A stretch of 64,000 bases of DNA, from NCBI RefSeq assembly GCF_014203735.1, contig NZ_JACHJQ010000005.1, forward strand, positions 1 to 64,000. The letters run 5' to 3'. Of the stretch, positions 42,917-52,059 are shown one piece after another (the stretch's first letter is position 1; every line of letters starts with the position of its first letter). The DNA is from Actinophytocola algeriensis. Lineage in GTDB: Bacteria; Actinomycetota; Actinomycetes; Mycobacteriales; Pseudonocardiaceae. Both the position numbers and the translations under genes were made by a program. The notes under the pieces are model-generated. The model was not told the DNA's origin, ran no database searches, and saw only the letters and a list, made by a program, of their open reading frames with translations.

Positions 42917-43720
42917 TCAGCCCACCCGGCGGTAGCGCGCGTCGAAGAAGGTGAACACCGCGAACGCGGCCAGGCCCGCGGCGGTCAGCGCCAGGAGCGC
43001 CGTGCCGTACGGCTGGGCGGCGAGCGTCCTCAGCGCGACGTCCAGCCCGATCGCCTTCTCCGGCTTGCTCTGGACCGCCGCGGCCACGACCAGTGCACCG
43101 GCGATCCCGTACACGGCACCGAGTGCGGTGTAGCCGACCTGGCCCAGCCTCGGCACGGCCGTCCGCACCGGGCGGCCGGCCGATGCGAGGTCGTGCTCCT
43201 CCGCGAAGCGTTTGGTCAGGCCGTGGCGGACCACGAACAACCCGGCGACGACGATCAGCACCCCGAGCGCGACGACCACCGGCTTGCCCCAGGACTCGCC
43301 GAGCAGGGTGCCGACGAGGCCGAGCTGTGCCTGGTCGGTCGACGACGCGGGGGACCCCGCCGCGAGCTTGCCCGCGCTGAACGCCAGGTACCCGAACAGG
43401 ACCGCCTCGCCGAGGTTCATCAGGCGCAGGCTGGTCCGGTCGCCGGTGGCCGCCTCCAGCAGCTGCCACAGCGCGCTCACCCCGAGCCCCACGGCGATCA
43501 GCCACAGCACCACGTCTCCGCCCGCGTTGGACGACAGCGACTGGAGCGCGCCGGTCTTGTCCGCCTTGCCGACGCCATCGCCGTCGAGGTCGCCGAACGC
43601 CACCTGGAGCGCCAGCCACGCGACGAGGACATGCACCACCCCGTACGCCACCAGGCCGAGCCGCACCACCAGCCGGAAGGGAGCGCTTCGGGTGACCTGT
43701 TCGTGCGCCGGTCTCGCCAT
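42917..43720 (-). CDS. DUF1206 membrane protein
   Basis: 267 residues from ATG 43720 with six membrane helices in three similar pairs, the DUF1206 layout: LGLVAYGVVHVLVAWLALQV, VVLWLIAVGLGVSALWQLLE, LGEAVLFGYLAFSAGKLA, VVALGVLIVVAGLFVVRHGL, VGYTALGAVYGIAGALVVAA, LLALTAAGLAAFAVFTFFDA. Repeated GxxxYG motifs and the YRRVG ending are family features. Function unknown. Stands between TetR and GntR genes with no operon partner. Confidence 0.9.
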   Translation of the reverse strand: MARPAHEQVTRSAPFRLVVRLGLVAYGVVHVLVAWLALQVAFGDLDGDGVGKADKTGALQSLSSNAGGDVVLWLIAVGLGVSALWQLLEAATGDRTSLRLMNLGEAVLFGYLAFSAGKLAAGSPASSTDQAQLGLVGTLLGESWGKPVVVALGVLIVVAGLFVVRHGLTKRFAEEHDLASAGRPVRTAVPRLGQVGYTALGAVYGIAGALVVAAAVQSKPEKAIGLDVALRTLAAQPYGTALLALTAAGLAAFAVFTFFDARYRRVG

Positions 43721-43800
43721 GTGCGGAACCGTACTCCCGGCACATACCCGGCGGTGAACCAAAAGGGGAGTGGACCGGACACGTCCGGTGGCTGAGCGGT

Positions 43801-44472
43801 TCAGATCTCGTGCGTGCTCGCGCGGATCGTGTGCCACGCGGCGCGCACGTGGCTGCACATCACCGACTCCGCCCAGTCGGGGTCGCGGGCGGTCAGTGCC
43901 GACACCAGCTCGTGGTGGTGGGCGAGGCTGCGCCGCAGTGCTTCCGGGGTGTACCGGGAGAAGGTGCGCCACACGAGCGGGAGCTGGATGACCGACGAGA
44001 TCACGTTCGTCAGCCGGGTGTTGTCCGCGGCCTCCAGGACGGTGCGGTGGAACAGGTTGTTCAGTTCGGTCAGCTTGTCGACGTCCGATGGGCGGCCGTC
44101 CGGGGCCAGCTCGTCCATGCGGTTCGCCAGGTCGGCCAGTTCGACGACGTCGAGGCTCCCCGACACGGCGGCGAGCCTGCTGCCCCACGGTTCCAGCACG
44201 GACCGCAGGCTGAAGATCTCGTCGACGTCCCGGACGTTCCAGCTCTGCACCTGCACACCGCGGTGCCGTTCGTAGCGGACCAGGCCTTCCGCGGTGAGCC
44301 TGCGCAGCGCCTCGCGGACGGGGGTGCGGCTCACGCCGGTCCACTCCGCCATCTCGCTCTCGCGCAGCCACTCGCCGCCCGCTCGCCTGCCGGTGAGGAT
44401 CTCGTCGCGGATCAGCCGGTAGGCGTGGTCGGCCGCGGGGCCGGTGTCGGTCTCGCCAGGGACGTCGTTCAT
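43801..44472 (-). CDS. GntR/FadR-family transcriptional regulator (FCD domain)
   Basis: 223 residues: winged-helix GntR HTH (AYRLIRDEILTGRRAGGEWL, SEMAEWTGVSRTPVREALRR, LTAEGLVRYERHRGVQV at about 17-75) and an FCD ligand domain (LNNLFHRTVLEAADNTRL near 135-152, SLAHHHELVSALTARDPDWA with metal-type His residues). Divergent from the CoA-transferase/HyuAB operon with two TTGTATGCAA sites in between, so it is almost surely the repressor of that operon, with a carboxylic acid pathway intermediate as inducer. Confidence 0.92.
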   Translation of the reverse strand: MNDVPGETDTGPAADHAYRLIRDEILTGRRAGGEWLRESEMAEWTGVSRTPVREALRRLTAEGLVRYERHRGVQVQSWNVRDVDEIFSLRSVLEPWGSRLAAVSGSLDVVELADLANRMDELAPDGRPSDVDKLTELNNLFHRTVLEAADNTRLTNVISSVIQLPLVWRTFSRYTPEALRRSLAHHHELVSALTARDPDWAESVMCSHVRAAWHTIRASTHEI

Positions 44473-44485
44473 CGCGGACGACGAT

Positions 44486-44603
44486 ACTAACTCCGTTAGT
44501 TGTATGCAATGCCTTCACGGATCGTTGACACCGCAGATACTTCGGCCTAGTTTTCGGGCAGCTGAGGTCGATGTGGATCACTTTGGGCAATCGTTGTATG
44601 CAA
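44486..44603. promoter_or_regulatory. GntR operator sites flanking the divergent promoters
   Basis: TTGTATGCAA occurs twice, at 44500-44509 and 44594-44603, 94 bp apart (about nine helical turns). It fits the TTGTATACAA-like sites of FadR-subfamily GntR repressors. An extra perfect dyad ACTAAC-TCC-GTTAGT (44486-44500) abuts the first site, beside the GntR start; the second lies 17 bases before the CoA-transferase ATG. Confidence 0.65.
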
Positions 44604-44620
44604 CTTCGGATTGGTGGGCT

Positions 44621-45820
44621 ATGCGTAACCCGTTGCCGCTGGACGACGTGCGGGTGGTGGAGCTCGGGCAGCTCCTCGCGGGACCGTTCTGCGGGCAGCT
44701 CCTCGGGGACTTCGGCGCCGAGGTGATCAAGGTCGAGGACCCGAAGCACGGCGACCCGATGCGGCAGTGGGGGCGCGAGCGGCCGTACGGCAAGTCGCTG
44801 TGGTGGCCGGTCGTGGCGCGCAACAAGAAGTCCGTCACCGCCGACCTGCGCACCGAGCGGGGCCAGGACCTCGTGCGGGAGCTGATCGCCCGCGCCGACG
44901 TGCTGATCGAGAACTTCCGGCCCGGCACCCTCGAACGCTGGGGGCTGTCGCCGGAGCGGCTGTGGGAGATCAACCCGCGCCTGGTCGTCACCCGCGTGAG
45001 CGGTTTCGGACAGTCCGGCCCGTACTCGGCGCGGGCCGGCTTCGGGTCCATCGGCGAGGCGATGGGCGGGATCCGGTACGTCACCGGCGACCCCGACCGC
45101 TCACCCGCCCGTACCGGCGTTTCGCTCGGCGACTCACTGGCCGCGACCTTCGCGTGCCTCGGCACGCTCGTCGCGCTGCACCAGCGTGGCCGCACCGGCC
45201 GGGGCCAGGTCGTGGACTCGGCCATCTACGAGGCGGTGCTCGCGCTGATGGAGTCGCTGATCCCCGAGTACCAGATCGCCGGCTACCAGCGCGAACGCAC
45301 CGGCACCACGCTGCCGAACGTGGCGCCCAGCAACGTCTACCCGGCCGCCGACGGCGAGCTGGTGCTGATCGCGGCCAACCAGGACACCGTGTTCCGCAGG
45401 CTGGCCGAGGCCATGGGCCGCCCCGAGCTCGCCGCCGACGAGCGGTACGCCACGCACGGCGCGCGCGGCGCCGCCATGGCAGAACTGGACGACCTGATCG
45501 CGGCATGGAGCGCGACCCACGAGGCCGACGCGCTCCTGGAGCTGCTCAACGAGCACGGTGTGCCCGCCGGGCGCATCTACACGGCGCGCGACATGCTCGC
45601 CGACCCGCACTTCGCGGCGCGCGACGCGATCGTGCGCCTCGCACACCCCGACTTCGGCGAGTTCGCCATGCACAACGTGGTGCCGAAGCTGTCGGCCAGC
45701 CCCGGCCGCGTCCGGCACGTCGGCCCGGCGCTGGGGGAGCACAACGACGAGATCTACCGCGGCCTGCTCGGCCTGCCCGACGACGAGGTGGCGTCGTTGC
45801 GCGAGGCCGGGGTCATCTGA
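44621..45820 (+). CDS. CaiB/BaiF (family III) CoA-transferase
   Basis: 399 residues. Family III features: VRVVELGQLLAGPFCGQLLG near 9-28, VIKVEDPKHGDPMRQWG, VARNKKSVTADLRTERGQDL, and the catalytic Asp in TGVSLGDSLAATFACLGT near 170, with GRGQVVDSAIYEAVLALM after. It moves CoA from a donor such as succinyl-CoA to a carboxylic acid. First gene of a GntR-controlled operon. The Shine-Dalgarno is weak (TTGGTGGG). Given the HMG-CoA-lyase-like protein at the operon's end, the acceptor may be a branched hydroxy-dicarboxylate. Confidence 0.92.
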   Translation: MRNPLPLDDVRVVELGQLLAGPFCGQLLGDFGAEVIKVEDPKHGDPMRQWGRERPYGKSLWWPVVARNKKSVTADLRTERGQDLVRELIARADVLIENFRPGTLERWGLSPERLWEINPRLVVTRVSGFGQSGPYSARAGFGSIGEAMGGIRYVTGDPDRSPARTGVSLGDSLAATFACLGTLVALHQRGRTGRGQVVDSAIYEAVLALMESLIPEYQIAGYQRERTGTTLPNVAPSNVYPAADGELVLIAANQDTVFRRLAEAMGRPELAADERYATHGARGAAMAELDDLIAAWSATHEADALLELLNEHGVPAGRIYTARDMLADPHFAARDAIVRLAHPDFGEFAMHNVVPKLSASPGRVRHVGPALGEHNDEIYRGLLGLPDDEVASLREAGVI

Positions 45821-45830
45821 GGAGGAGACC

Positions 45831-47909
45831 ATGACCTACCGGCTCGGTGTGGACGTCGGAGGGACGTTCACCGACATCCTGCTGATCGACGAGGCGACCG
45901 GTGACACGTACCGGGCGAAGACCTCGTCCACCCCCGACGACCAGTCCGTCGGGGTGTTGCGCGGCATCGAACGCGCGTGCGCCGAGGCCGGGGTGTCCAT
46001 GTCGGACATCGCGGAGGTCTTCCACGGCACCACGGTCGCCACCAACGCGATCCTCGAGGGCAAGGGCGCGCGCGTCGGGCTGGTGACCACCGAGGGCTTC
46101 CGGCAGGTGCTGCAGATCGCCAGGTCCTTCGTGCCCGGCGGGCTCGCGGGCTGGATCATCTGGCCGAAACCGGAACCCCTCGCGGCACTCGAGGACACCG
46201 TCGAGGTCCGCGGCCGGATCGCCGCCGACGGCTCGGTCGTGACCGACCTGGACGAGACCGACGTGCGCGCCAAGCTCGCGATGCTGAAGGGCGCGGGCAT
46301 CGAGGCGCTGAGCGTGTCCCTCATCAACTCCTACGCCAACCCCGACCACGAGCGCCGGGTCGGCGAGCTGGCCGCCGAGGTGCTGCCGGACGTGCCGGTG
46401 TCGCTGTCCTCCTCGGTGCTGCCGGAGCTGCGCGAGTACGAGCGGACCGTCACGACCGTGGCCAACGCCGCCGTGCAGCCACAGGTCGCCCGGTACGTGG
46501 CCAACCTGGCCGGGCAGCTGCGGGAGTCCGGTGTGGACGGCAGGCTGTGCATCCTGCGCAGCGACGGCGGCCTGGTCTCCGCCGACGTCGCCGCGGACAA
46601 CCCGGTGAACCTGCTGCTGTCCGGCCCGGCCGGTGGCGTGACCGGCGCGACCTGGGTGGCGGAACAGGCCGGGTACCCGGACTTCCTCACGTTCGACATG
46701 GGCGGCACCTCCACCGACGTGGCCCTCGTGCAGGGCCTGACGCCCCGCGTCGGCCGCGAGACCGTCGTCGGTGACCTCACCGTGCGCGCCACCTCGGTCG
46801 ACGTGCGGACCGTCGGCGCGGGTGGCGGGTCGATCGCGCACGTGCCGCCGCTGACCCAGGCGCTGCGGGTCGGGCCGCAGTCCGCGGGCGCCGCGCCCGG
46901 CCCGGCCGCCTACGCCGCGGGCGGTACCGCGCCGACGGTCACCGACGCGAACGTCGTGCTCGGCCACCTGCCCACCGACCTGGCAGGCGGTGAGATCACG
47001 CTCGACCGGGCGGCCGCGCGTGCCGCGGTGAAGTCGATCGCCGACGCCACCGGGCTCGACTCGGTGGAGGCCGCCGCCGCGGGCATCGTCGACATCGTCA
47101 ACGAGAACATGTTCGGCGCGCTGCGGCTGGTGTCGGTCCAGCAGGGCTTCGACCCGCGCGACTTCGCGCTCGTCGCCTTCGGGGGCGCGGGTCCCCTGCA
47201 CGCCAACGCACTCGGGCGGCTGACGGGTTCCTGGCCGGTGATCATCCCGCCGTCGCCGGGTGTGCTGTGCGCCTACGGCGACGCGACGACCAACCTGCGC
47301 GACGAGGCCGTGCGCACCCTGGTCCGCCGGTTCGGTGAGCTGACCGACGCGAGCGTGCGGGACCTGCTGACCGAACTGGCCGACAAGGCGAGGGCCACCC
47401 TGTCCGAGCAGGGCGTCGCGGTCGAGGACCAGCGGGTGGTCTACGCCGCCGACCTGCGCTACCACGGGCAGGGCTTCGAGATCCCCGTGCCGCTCGACGC
47501 CGACAGCTTCGGCGACGGCACAACGGGTCTGGCTGCCCTGCGCGCCGCGTTCGACGCCGAACACCAACGGCTGTTCTCGTTCGTGCTGGACGCCGAGCAC
47601 GAACTGGTGACCGTCCGCGCCACCGCACACGGGCCCCGGCCGCAGGTCTCGGCCGCCCGGCTGACCGGCGGCGGCCCGGACGCGAGCCACGCGCGGTCGG
47701 GCGCCACCGCCATCTGGGTCGACGGCGCCGAGGCCGAGGCCGGTGTCTACGACCGGGCACTGCTGCGCGCCGGGAACGTCGTGACCGGACCCGCGATCGT
47801 CACCGAGATGGACTCCACCACGCTCGTGCTGCCCTGGCACGCGGCCACCGTCCACCCGAGCGGCTGCCTGCTGATCAACCCTGTCGACCACCCCGGCGAG
47901 GAGAACTGA
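45831..47909 (+). CDS. Hydantoinase/oxoprolinase family, subunit A (ATP-dependent)
   Basis: 692 residues beginning YRLGVDVGGTFTDILLIDEA, the N-terminal phosphate-binding strand of the HyuA actin-like ATPase, with VFHGTTVATNAILEGKGARV near 64-83, TVTTVANAAVQPQVARYV, FDMGGTSTDVALVQG near 288-302, TVGAGGGSIAHV and VAFGGAGPLHANALG. It pairs with HyuB to hydrolyse cyclic amides (5-oxoproline, N-methylhydantoin) or carboxylate ketones with ATP. GGAGGAG precedes ATG 45831; the gap to the CoA-transferase is 10 bases. Confidence 0.92.
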   Translation: MTYRLGVDVGGTFTDILLIDEATGDTYRAKTSSTPDDQSVGVLRGIERACAEAGVSMSDIAEVFHGTTVATNAILEGKGARVGLVTTEGFRQVLQIARSFVPGGLAGWIIWPKPEPLAALEDTVEVRGRIAADGSVVTDLDETDVRAKLAMLKGAGIEALSVSLINSYANPDHERRVGELAAEVLPDVPVSLSSSVLPELREYERTVTTVANAAVQPQVARYVANLAGQLRESGVDGRLCILRSDGGLVSADVAADNPVNLLLSGPAGGVTGATWVAEQAGYPDFLTFDMGGTSTDVALVQGLTPRVGRETVVGDLTVRATSVDVRTVGAGGGSIAHVPPLTQALRVGPQSAGAAPGPAAYAAGGTAPTVTDANVVLGHLPTDLAGGEITLDRAAARAAVKSIADATGLDSVEAAAAGIVDIVNENMFGALRLVSVQQGFDPRDFALVAFGGAGPLHANALGRLTGSWPVIIPPSPGVLCAYGDATTNLRDEAVRTLVRRFGELTDASVRDLLTELADKARATLSEQGVAVEDQRVVYAADLRYHGQGFEIPVPLDADSFGDGTTGLAALRAAFDAEHQRLFSFVLDAEHELVTVRATAHGPRPQVSAARLTGGGPDASHARSGATAIWVDGAEAEAGVYDRALLRAGNVVTGPAIVTEMDSTTLVLPWHAATVHPSGCLLINPVDHPGEEN

Positions 47910-47910
47910 C

Positions 47911-49785
47911 ATGGCCCGCCTCATCGAGACCGCGACCGAGCCACTGCGCGCCGTCGACGTCGACGTGGTGACCCTCGACCTCATCGAGAACGGGCTGCGC
48001 AACGCCCGGCACGAGATGGACGAGGTGCTGTTCCGGACCGCGCTGTCGCCGGGGATCCGCGAGCAGCACGACGAGTTCCCGCTGATCGCCAACCGCGACG
48101 GCAAGATGGTCGTCGGCCAGTTCGGACTGTCCATCCCGGACTTCCTGGCGAACTTCCACGCCGACATCGAGGAGGGTGACGTCCTCCTGACGTCCGACCC
48201 CTACTCGTGCGGCGCCGCGATCAGCCACGCCAACGACTGGCTCGTGGTCCTGCCGATCTTCTTCGAGGGCCGGATCGTGGGCTGGGCGGCGATGTTCGGC
48301 CACATGTCCGACGTGGGCGGCAAGTCACCGGCGTCCATGCCGACCGACGCGCGCACGATCTACGAGGAGGGCGTGGTCATCCCGCCCTTCAGGCTGTACA
48401 AGAAGGGCGTCCTCGACGACGACGCGCTGCGGATCATCCTCAACCAGGTCCGCAAGCCGGACTGGAACCGCGCCGACCTCAACGGCATCGTCGCCGCCTG
48501 CCGCACCGCGGCCCGCCGCGTCCAGGAGATGTGCACCCGGTTCGGGGTGGACACCTACCACTCCGGGCTCGACGCCCTGCTGGACCGCAACCACCGGGCG
48601 ATGAAAGTGTTGCTGCAGGCGGTGTTCAAGGACGGCGAGACGCTCTCGTTCACCGACTACATCTGCGACGACGGCCTCGGCTACGGCCCGTACGAGCTGA
48701 AGATGAGCCTGACCCGCACGGGCGAGAAGGTGCTGCTCGACCTGTCCGGCAGCAGCCCGCAGGCGCAGGGCCCGATCAACTACTTCATCAACGAGAACCT
48801 GATCCGCATGTTCTTCGGGATCTACATGATCACCGTCGCGGACCCGCAGATCCTGTGGAACGACGGCTTCTACCCGCTGGTGGACGTGAAGATCCCGGAG
48901 GACTCGTTCTGGAAGCCGAAGTTCCCCGCCGCGCTCAACGCCCGCAACCACGGGATCGGCCGCGTGTTCGACCTGTTCGGCGGCCTGCTCGGGCAGACCA
49001 ACCCGGACCTGCTCAACGCGGCGGGCTTCTCGTCGTCGCCGCACTTCATGTACTCCGGCACGTACAGCCAGGGGGAGCGGAAGGGCGAGTGGTTCCAGCT
49101 TTACTCGATCGGTTTCGGCGGCATCCCCGGCCGCCCGCTCGGCGACGGTCCCGACGGGCACTCGCTGTGGCCGTCCTTCGTGAACATCCCCTGTGAGTAC
49201 CTGGAGTCCTACTACCCGCTGCGGATCGAACGCTGGGAGACCGTCGCCGACACCGGCGGTGCCGGCGCGCACCGCGGCGGCAACGGCGTCGACGTCGCCT
49301 ACCGGTTCCTGGAACCGGGCACCATCGCCATCCACGACGACCGGTGGCTGACCTACCCGTGGGGTGTCAACGGCGGCGACCCCGGCGCGCGTGGCCGCAA
49401 GTGGCTCGAACGCGCCGACGGCACCACCGAGGTCCTCGGCAGCAAAGTGCACGACGTGCCCGTGCGGCCGGGCGACCTGCTGCACTTCGTGACGTGGGGT
49501 GGCGGTGGCTGGGGTGATCCGCTGGTACGTGACCCCGCACTGGTGGCGCTGGAGGTCCGTCGCGGCCTGGTGACCGCCGACGGCGCGCGCCGCTACGGCG
49601 TGGTGTGCGACGAGCGCGGCGTGGTCGACGAGGCCGCCACGGACGCGTTGCGTGCCGAGTCGCGTGCGGACCGGCCCGACCCGCTGCCCATCTTCAACCG
49701 CGGCCCGGACATCGGGACGATCCTCGAACGTGCGCTCGAGGAAACCGGTCTGCCCGCACCGAAACCGCCGGTCGTGATGCCGTGA
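47911..49785 (+). CDS. Hydantoinase/oxoprolinase family, subunit B
   Basis: 624 residues, typical HyuB: LDLIENGLRNARHEMDEVLF near 21-40, VLLTSDPYSCGAAISHANDW near 90-110 (usual DPYxxGTHxxD, here with GAAISHANDW), GHMSDVGGKSPASMPTDA near 130-147, the GGTGAHRGGNG-type motif here as GGAGAHRGGNGVDVAYRF, and WGGGGWGDPLVRDPA near the end. One base separates it from hyuA. The changed histidine context in the GAAISHANDW block may alter substrate relative to oxoprolinase. Its stop overlaps the next gene (GTGA). Confidence 0.92.
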   Translation: MARLIETATEPLRAVDVDVVTLDLIENGLRNARHEMDEVLFRTALSPGIREQHDEFPLIANRDGKMVVGQFGLSIPDFLANFHADIEEGDVLLTSDPYSCGAAISHANDWLVVLPIFFEGRIVGWAAMFGHMSDVGGKSPASMPTDARTIYEEGVVIPPFRLYKKGVLDDDALRIILNQVRKPDWNRADLNGIVAACRTAARRVQEMCTRFGVDTYHSGLDALLDRNHRAMKVLLQAVFKDGETLSFTDYICDDGLGYGPYELKMSLTRTGEKVLLDLSGSSPQAQGPINYFINENLIRMFFGIYMITVADPQILWNDGFYPLVDVKIPEDSFWKPKFPAALNARNHGIGRVFDLFGGLLGQTNPDLLNAAGFSSSPHFMYSGTYSQGERKGEWFQLYSIGFGGIPGRPLGDGPDGHSLWPSFVNIPCEYLESYYPLRIERWETVADTGGAGAHRGGNGVDVAYRFLEPGTIAIHDDRWLTYPWGVNGGDPGARGRKWLERADGTTEVLGSKVHDVPVRPGDLLHFVTWGGGGWGDPLVRDPALVALEVRRGLVTADGARRYGVVCDERGVVDEAATDALRAESRADRPDPLPIFNRGPDIGTILERALEETGLPAPKPPVVMP

Positions 49786-50402
49786 CGGACCGGGGCATCG
49801 ACGCGGGGTTCGACGGCAGGCTCACCCCCGGCCGTCGTCCCGCGGTGGTCTCGATCGACCTGATGCGGGCCTACTTCGACGCGGACAGCCCGCTGTGCCT
49901 GCCGTCCGGCGACTGCCTGGCCGCGGCGGCGCGGGTGCTCGGCGCGGCGCGGGAACACGGGGTGCCGGTGCTGCACACGAGGGTCGCGTACGGGCCGGAC
50001 GGGGTCGACGGCGGCGTGTTCGTCCGCAAGGTCCCCGCGCTGCGCCACCTGTTCGACGGCGGCGGCCCGCTCGGTGAGCTGATGCCCCCGGTCGCGCCGG
50101 TCGGCGGTGAGCTGGTGCTGGTCAAGCAGTACGCCAGCGCGTTCTTCGGCACCACCCTGGCGTCCACGTTGCTGGCACAGGGCATCGACACGGTGGTCCT
50201 GGTCGGTGTGAGCACGAGCGGGTGCATCCGCGCGAGCGCGGTGGACGCCATCCAGCACGGGTTCGTGCCGCTGGTGGTGCGCGACGCGGTGGGTGACCGG
50301 ACCGCGGAGACCCAGTCGTCTAACCTGTACGACCTGCAGGCCAAGTACGCCGAGGTGGTCAGCGAGGCGGAGGCCGTGGCGTACCTGGGGGCGTGGCGGT
50401 GA
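49782..50402 (+). CDS. Isochorismatase-fold cysteine amidohydrolase (N-carbamoylsarcosine/maleamate amidase-like)
   Basis: 206 residues from GTG 49782, overlapping the hyuB stop. The catalytic triad of the cysteine hydrolase superfamily is present: Asp 26 in VVSIDLMRAYF, Lys near 117 in LVLVKQYASAFFGT, and Cys 148 in VGVSTSGCIRASAVDA. SAFFGT and TSGC wording match N-carbamoylsarcosine amidohydrolase and maleamate amidase rather than true isochorismatase. It would release ammonia (and CO2 if a carbamoyl) from the product of HyuAB. Its end overlaps the HMG-CoA-lyase-like gene by ten bases. Confidence 0.85.
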   Translation: MTDRGIDAGFDGRLTPGRRPAVVSIDLMRAYFDADSPLCLPSGDCLAAAARVLGAAREHGVPVLHTRVAYGPDGVDGGVFVRKVPALRHLFDGGGPLGELMPPVAPVGGELVLVKQYASAFFGTTLASTLLAQGIDTVVLVGVSTSGCIRASAVDAIQHGFVPLVVRDAVGDRTAETQSSNLYDLQAKYAEVVSEAEAVAYLGAWR

Positions 50403-51286
50403 TCGAGATCGTCGAGATGTCGCCGCGGGACGGGCTGCAGAACGAGGACGCCGTGCTGTCCACATCGGACAAGGTCGAGCTGGTGTCGCGGGCGGTCCGT
50501 GCGGGTGCCAGGCGGATCGAGGTGACGAGCTTCGTCAACCCTCGCCGGGTGCCCCAGATGGCGGATGCGGACGAGTTGATGGCCGCGCTCCCGCGGTATG
50601 AGGGGGTGTCGTACGCGGGGCTGGTGATGAACGGCCGTGGGCTGGACCGTGCGCTGGCGGCCGGAGTGGACGAGGTCGACGTCGTGGTCGTCGCCACTGA
50701 CACCTTCTGCGGGCGGAACCAGGGCATGACAACGGAAGAGGCTTGTGTTCTGGCGGCTTCTCTCGTGTCGGAGGCCCGGTCGGCGGGAGTGTTCACCACG
50801 GTCACGGTCGGTGCCTCGTTCGGCTGCCCGTTCGAGGGCGAGGTGTCTCTCGACCGGCTGCGGGAGGTGCTCGGCCGGGTGGTCGACGCGGCCCCGGACG
50901 AGCTGGCGCTGGCGGACACGATCGGTGTCGCGGTACCGGCGGACGTCACGGCCCGGCTGGCGCTGGCCCGCTCGCTGACCGACCTGCCGCTGCGGCTGCA
51001 CCTGCACGACACCCGGCACACCGGAGTCGCGAACGCGGTCGCCGCGGTGGCGGCCGGGGTGTCCACACTGGACGCGAGCATCGGTGGTGCCGGCGGTTGC
51101 CCGTTCGCTCCCGCCGCCACCGGCAACGTGGCGACGGAGGACCTCGTGTACCTGTTCGGGCGGAGTGGTCAGTCGACGGGCCTGGACCTGGCGGAGACGA
51201 TCACGGCGGCGGAGTGGCTGGAGGAACGCCTTGGCACGCGGCTGCCGAGCGCGTTGCTGCGGGCGGGCGGTTTCCCTTCCGGCTGA
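50393..51286 (+). CDS. Hydroxymethylglutaryl-CoA lyase-like protein
   Basis: 297 residues from GTG 50393. The DRE-TIM lyase motifs are complete: IVEMSPRDGLQNEDAVLST near 6-24 (catalytic Arg-Asp), IEVTSFVNPRRVPQMADADE near 42-61, GASFGCPFEGEVSLDRL, LHLHDTRHTGVANAVAA (metal His residues near 203-205), and the Cys-containing loop GGAGGCPFAPAATGNVATED near 233-252. It cleaves 3-hydroxy-3-methylglutaryl-CoA or a similar tertiary hydroxyacyl-CoA to acetyl-CoA plus a keto acid. Last gene of the operon; stop adjacent to the convergent HNH gene. Confidence 0.88.
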   Translation: MAVIEIVEMSPRDGLQNEDAVLSTSDKVELVSRAVRAGARRIEVTSFVNPRRVPQMADADELMAALPRYEGVSYAGLVMNGRGLDRALAAGVDEVDVVVVATDTFCGRNQGMTTEEACVLAASLVSEARSAGVFTTVTVGASFGCPFEGEVSLDRLREVLGRVVDAAPDELALADTIGVAVPADVTARLALARSLTDLPLRLHLHDTRHTGVANAVAAVAAGVSTLDASIGGAGGCPFAPAATGNVATEDLVYLFGRSGQSTGLDLAETITAAEWLEERLGTRLPSALLRAGGFPSG

Positions 51287-51946
51287 CTACTTCGGGCAGC
51301 TCGCCAGCACCGACGCGATCGCGTCGTGTTCTGCCTGGTCCACCGACAGGTTGTACTTCTTCTTCACCGTGACCCAGGCCGTCACGTAGAGGCACGGTTC
51401 CTGGCTGGGCAGCCACCTCGCCGGGTCGCCGTCGGACTTCGACTGGTTGCTCGACCCCGTCACCGCGACCAGGCCCTCGACGTCGTTCGCGTAACCCTCG
51501 CGTTGTGCGGGGGGCCAGTCGCCGGGGCGTTGACGACGGCCGTCCACCACCGGGCCCGAACGCGCGGCCTCGGCCAGGGGGACCACGTGGTCGATCTCCA
51601 GGTCCTCCGGGTCGCTGGTGGTGACGCCGTCGTAGCCGCTGTGCCACGTGCCCGCGGTCGGCCTGCAGTACCGGTCCACCGTGACGCCCTGGCCCTGTTG
51701 CCGCAGCACGGTTTCCCGTGTCGTGCACTCGCCGTTGGTGGCCCAGCCGGTCATCCAGTCGTCGCGGTCGTAGTGGGCACCCGTGTCCTCCGGCTGGATC
51801 TGCAGCTGCGCCAGCAGTTCGGTCGCCGGGCCCGCCGGTGCGGGTGGCGGTGCGGGCGCGGCGGACTCGGGCAGCGCCTGCTGCAGTTGTTCGCAGCCGG
51901 TCAGCAGTGCCACGGACGCGACGCAGGCGAGCAGGCGAGCTTTCAC
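51287..51946 (-). CDS. HNH-nuclease-fold lipoprotein
   Basis: 219 residues from GTG 51946 (GGAGG upstream). A lipoprotein signal with lipobox LLTGC sits near residue 20, then a Pro/Ala-rich linker. The C-terminal domain has the actinobacterial secreted HNH pattern: DLEIDHVVPLAEAARSG (Asp-His near 121), YANDVEGLVAVTGSSNQSKS (Asn/Asp pair near 155) and a final His-less helix with WVTVKKKYNLSV. HNH endonucleases of this exported class may degrade extracellular DNA. It converges on the lyase gene with no gap. Confidence 0.85.
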   Translation of the reverse strand: MKARLLACVASVALLTGCEQLQQALPESAAPAPPPAPAGPATELLAQLQIQPEDTGAHYDRDDWMTGWATNGECTTRETVLRQQGQGVTVDRYCRPTAGTWHSGYDGVTTSDPEDLEIDHVVPLAEAARSGPVVDGRRQRPGDWPPAQREGYANDVEGLVAVTGSSNQSKSDGDPARWLPSQEPCLYVTAWVTVKKKYNLSVDQAEHDAIASVLASCPK

Positions 51947-52059
51947 TGTGCCTCCAACGGTTTCACCCATGATCCTGCCGCAGGACCCGGGTGCCGTGGT
52001 GACGAGCGGCGCCGCCTTCGGTCAACCGGCGGAGCGGTCTGCTCCTTCCGCACGAGTGC

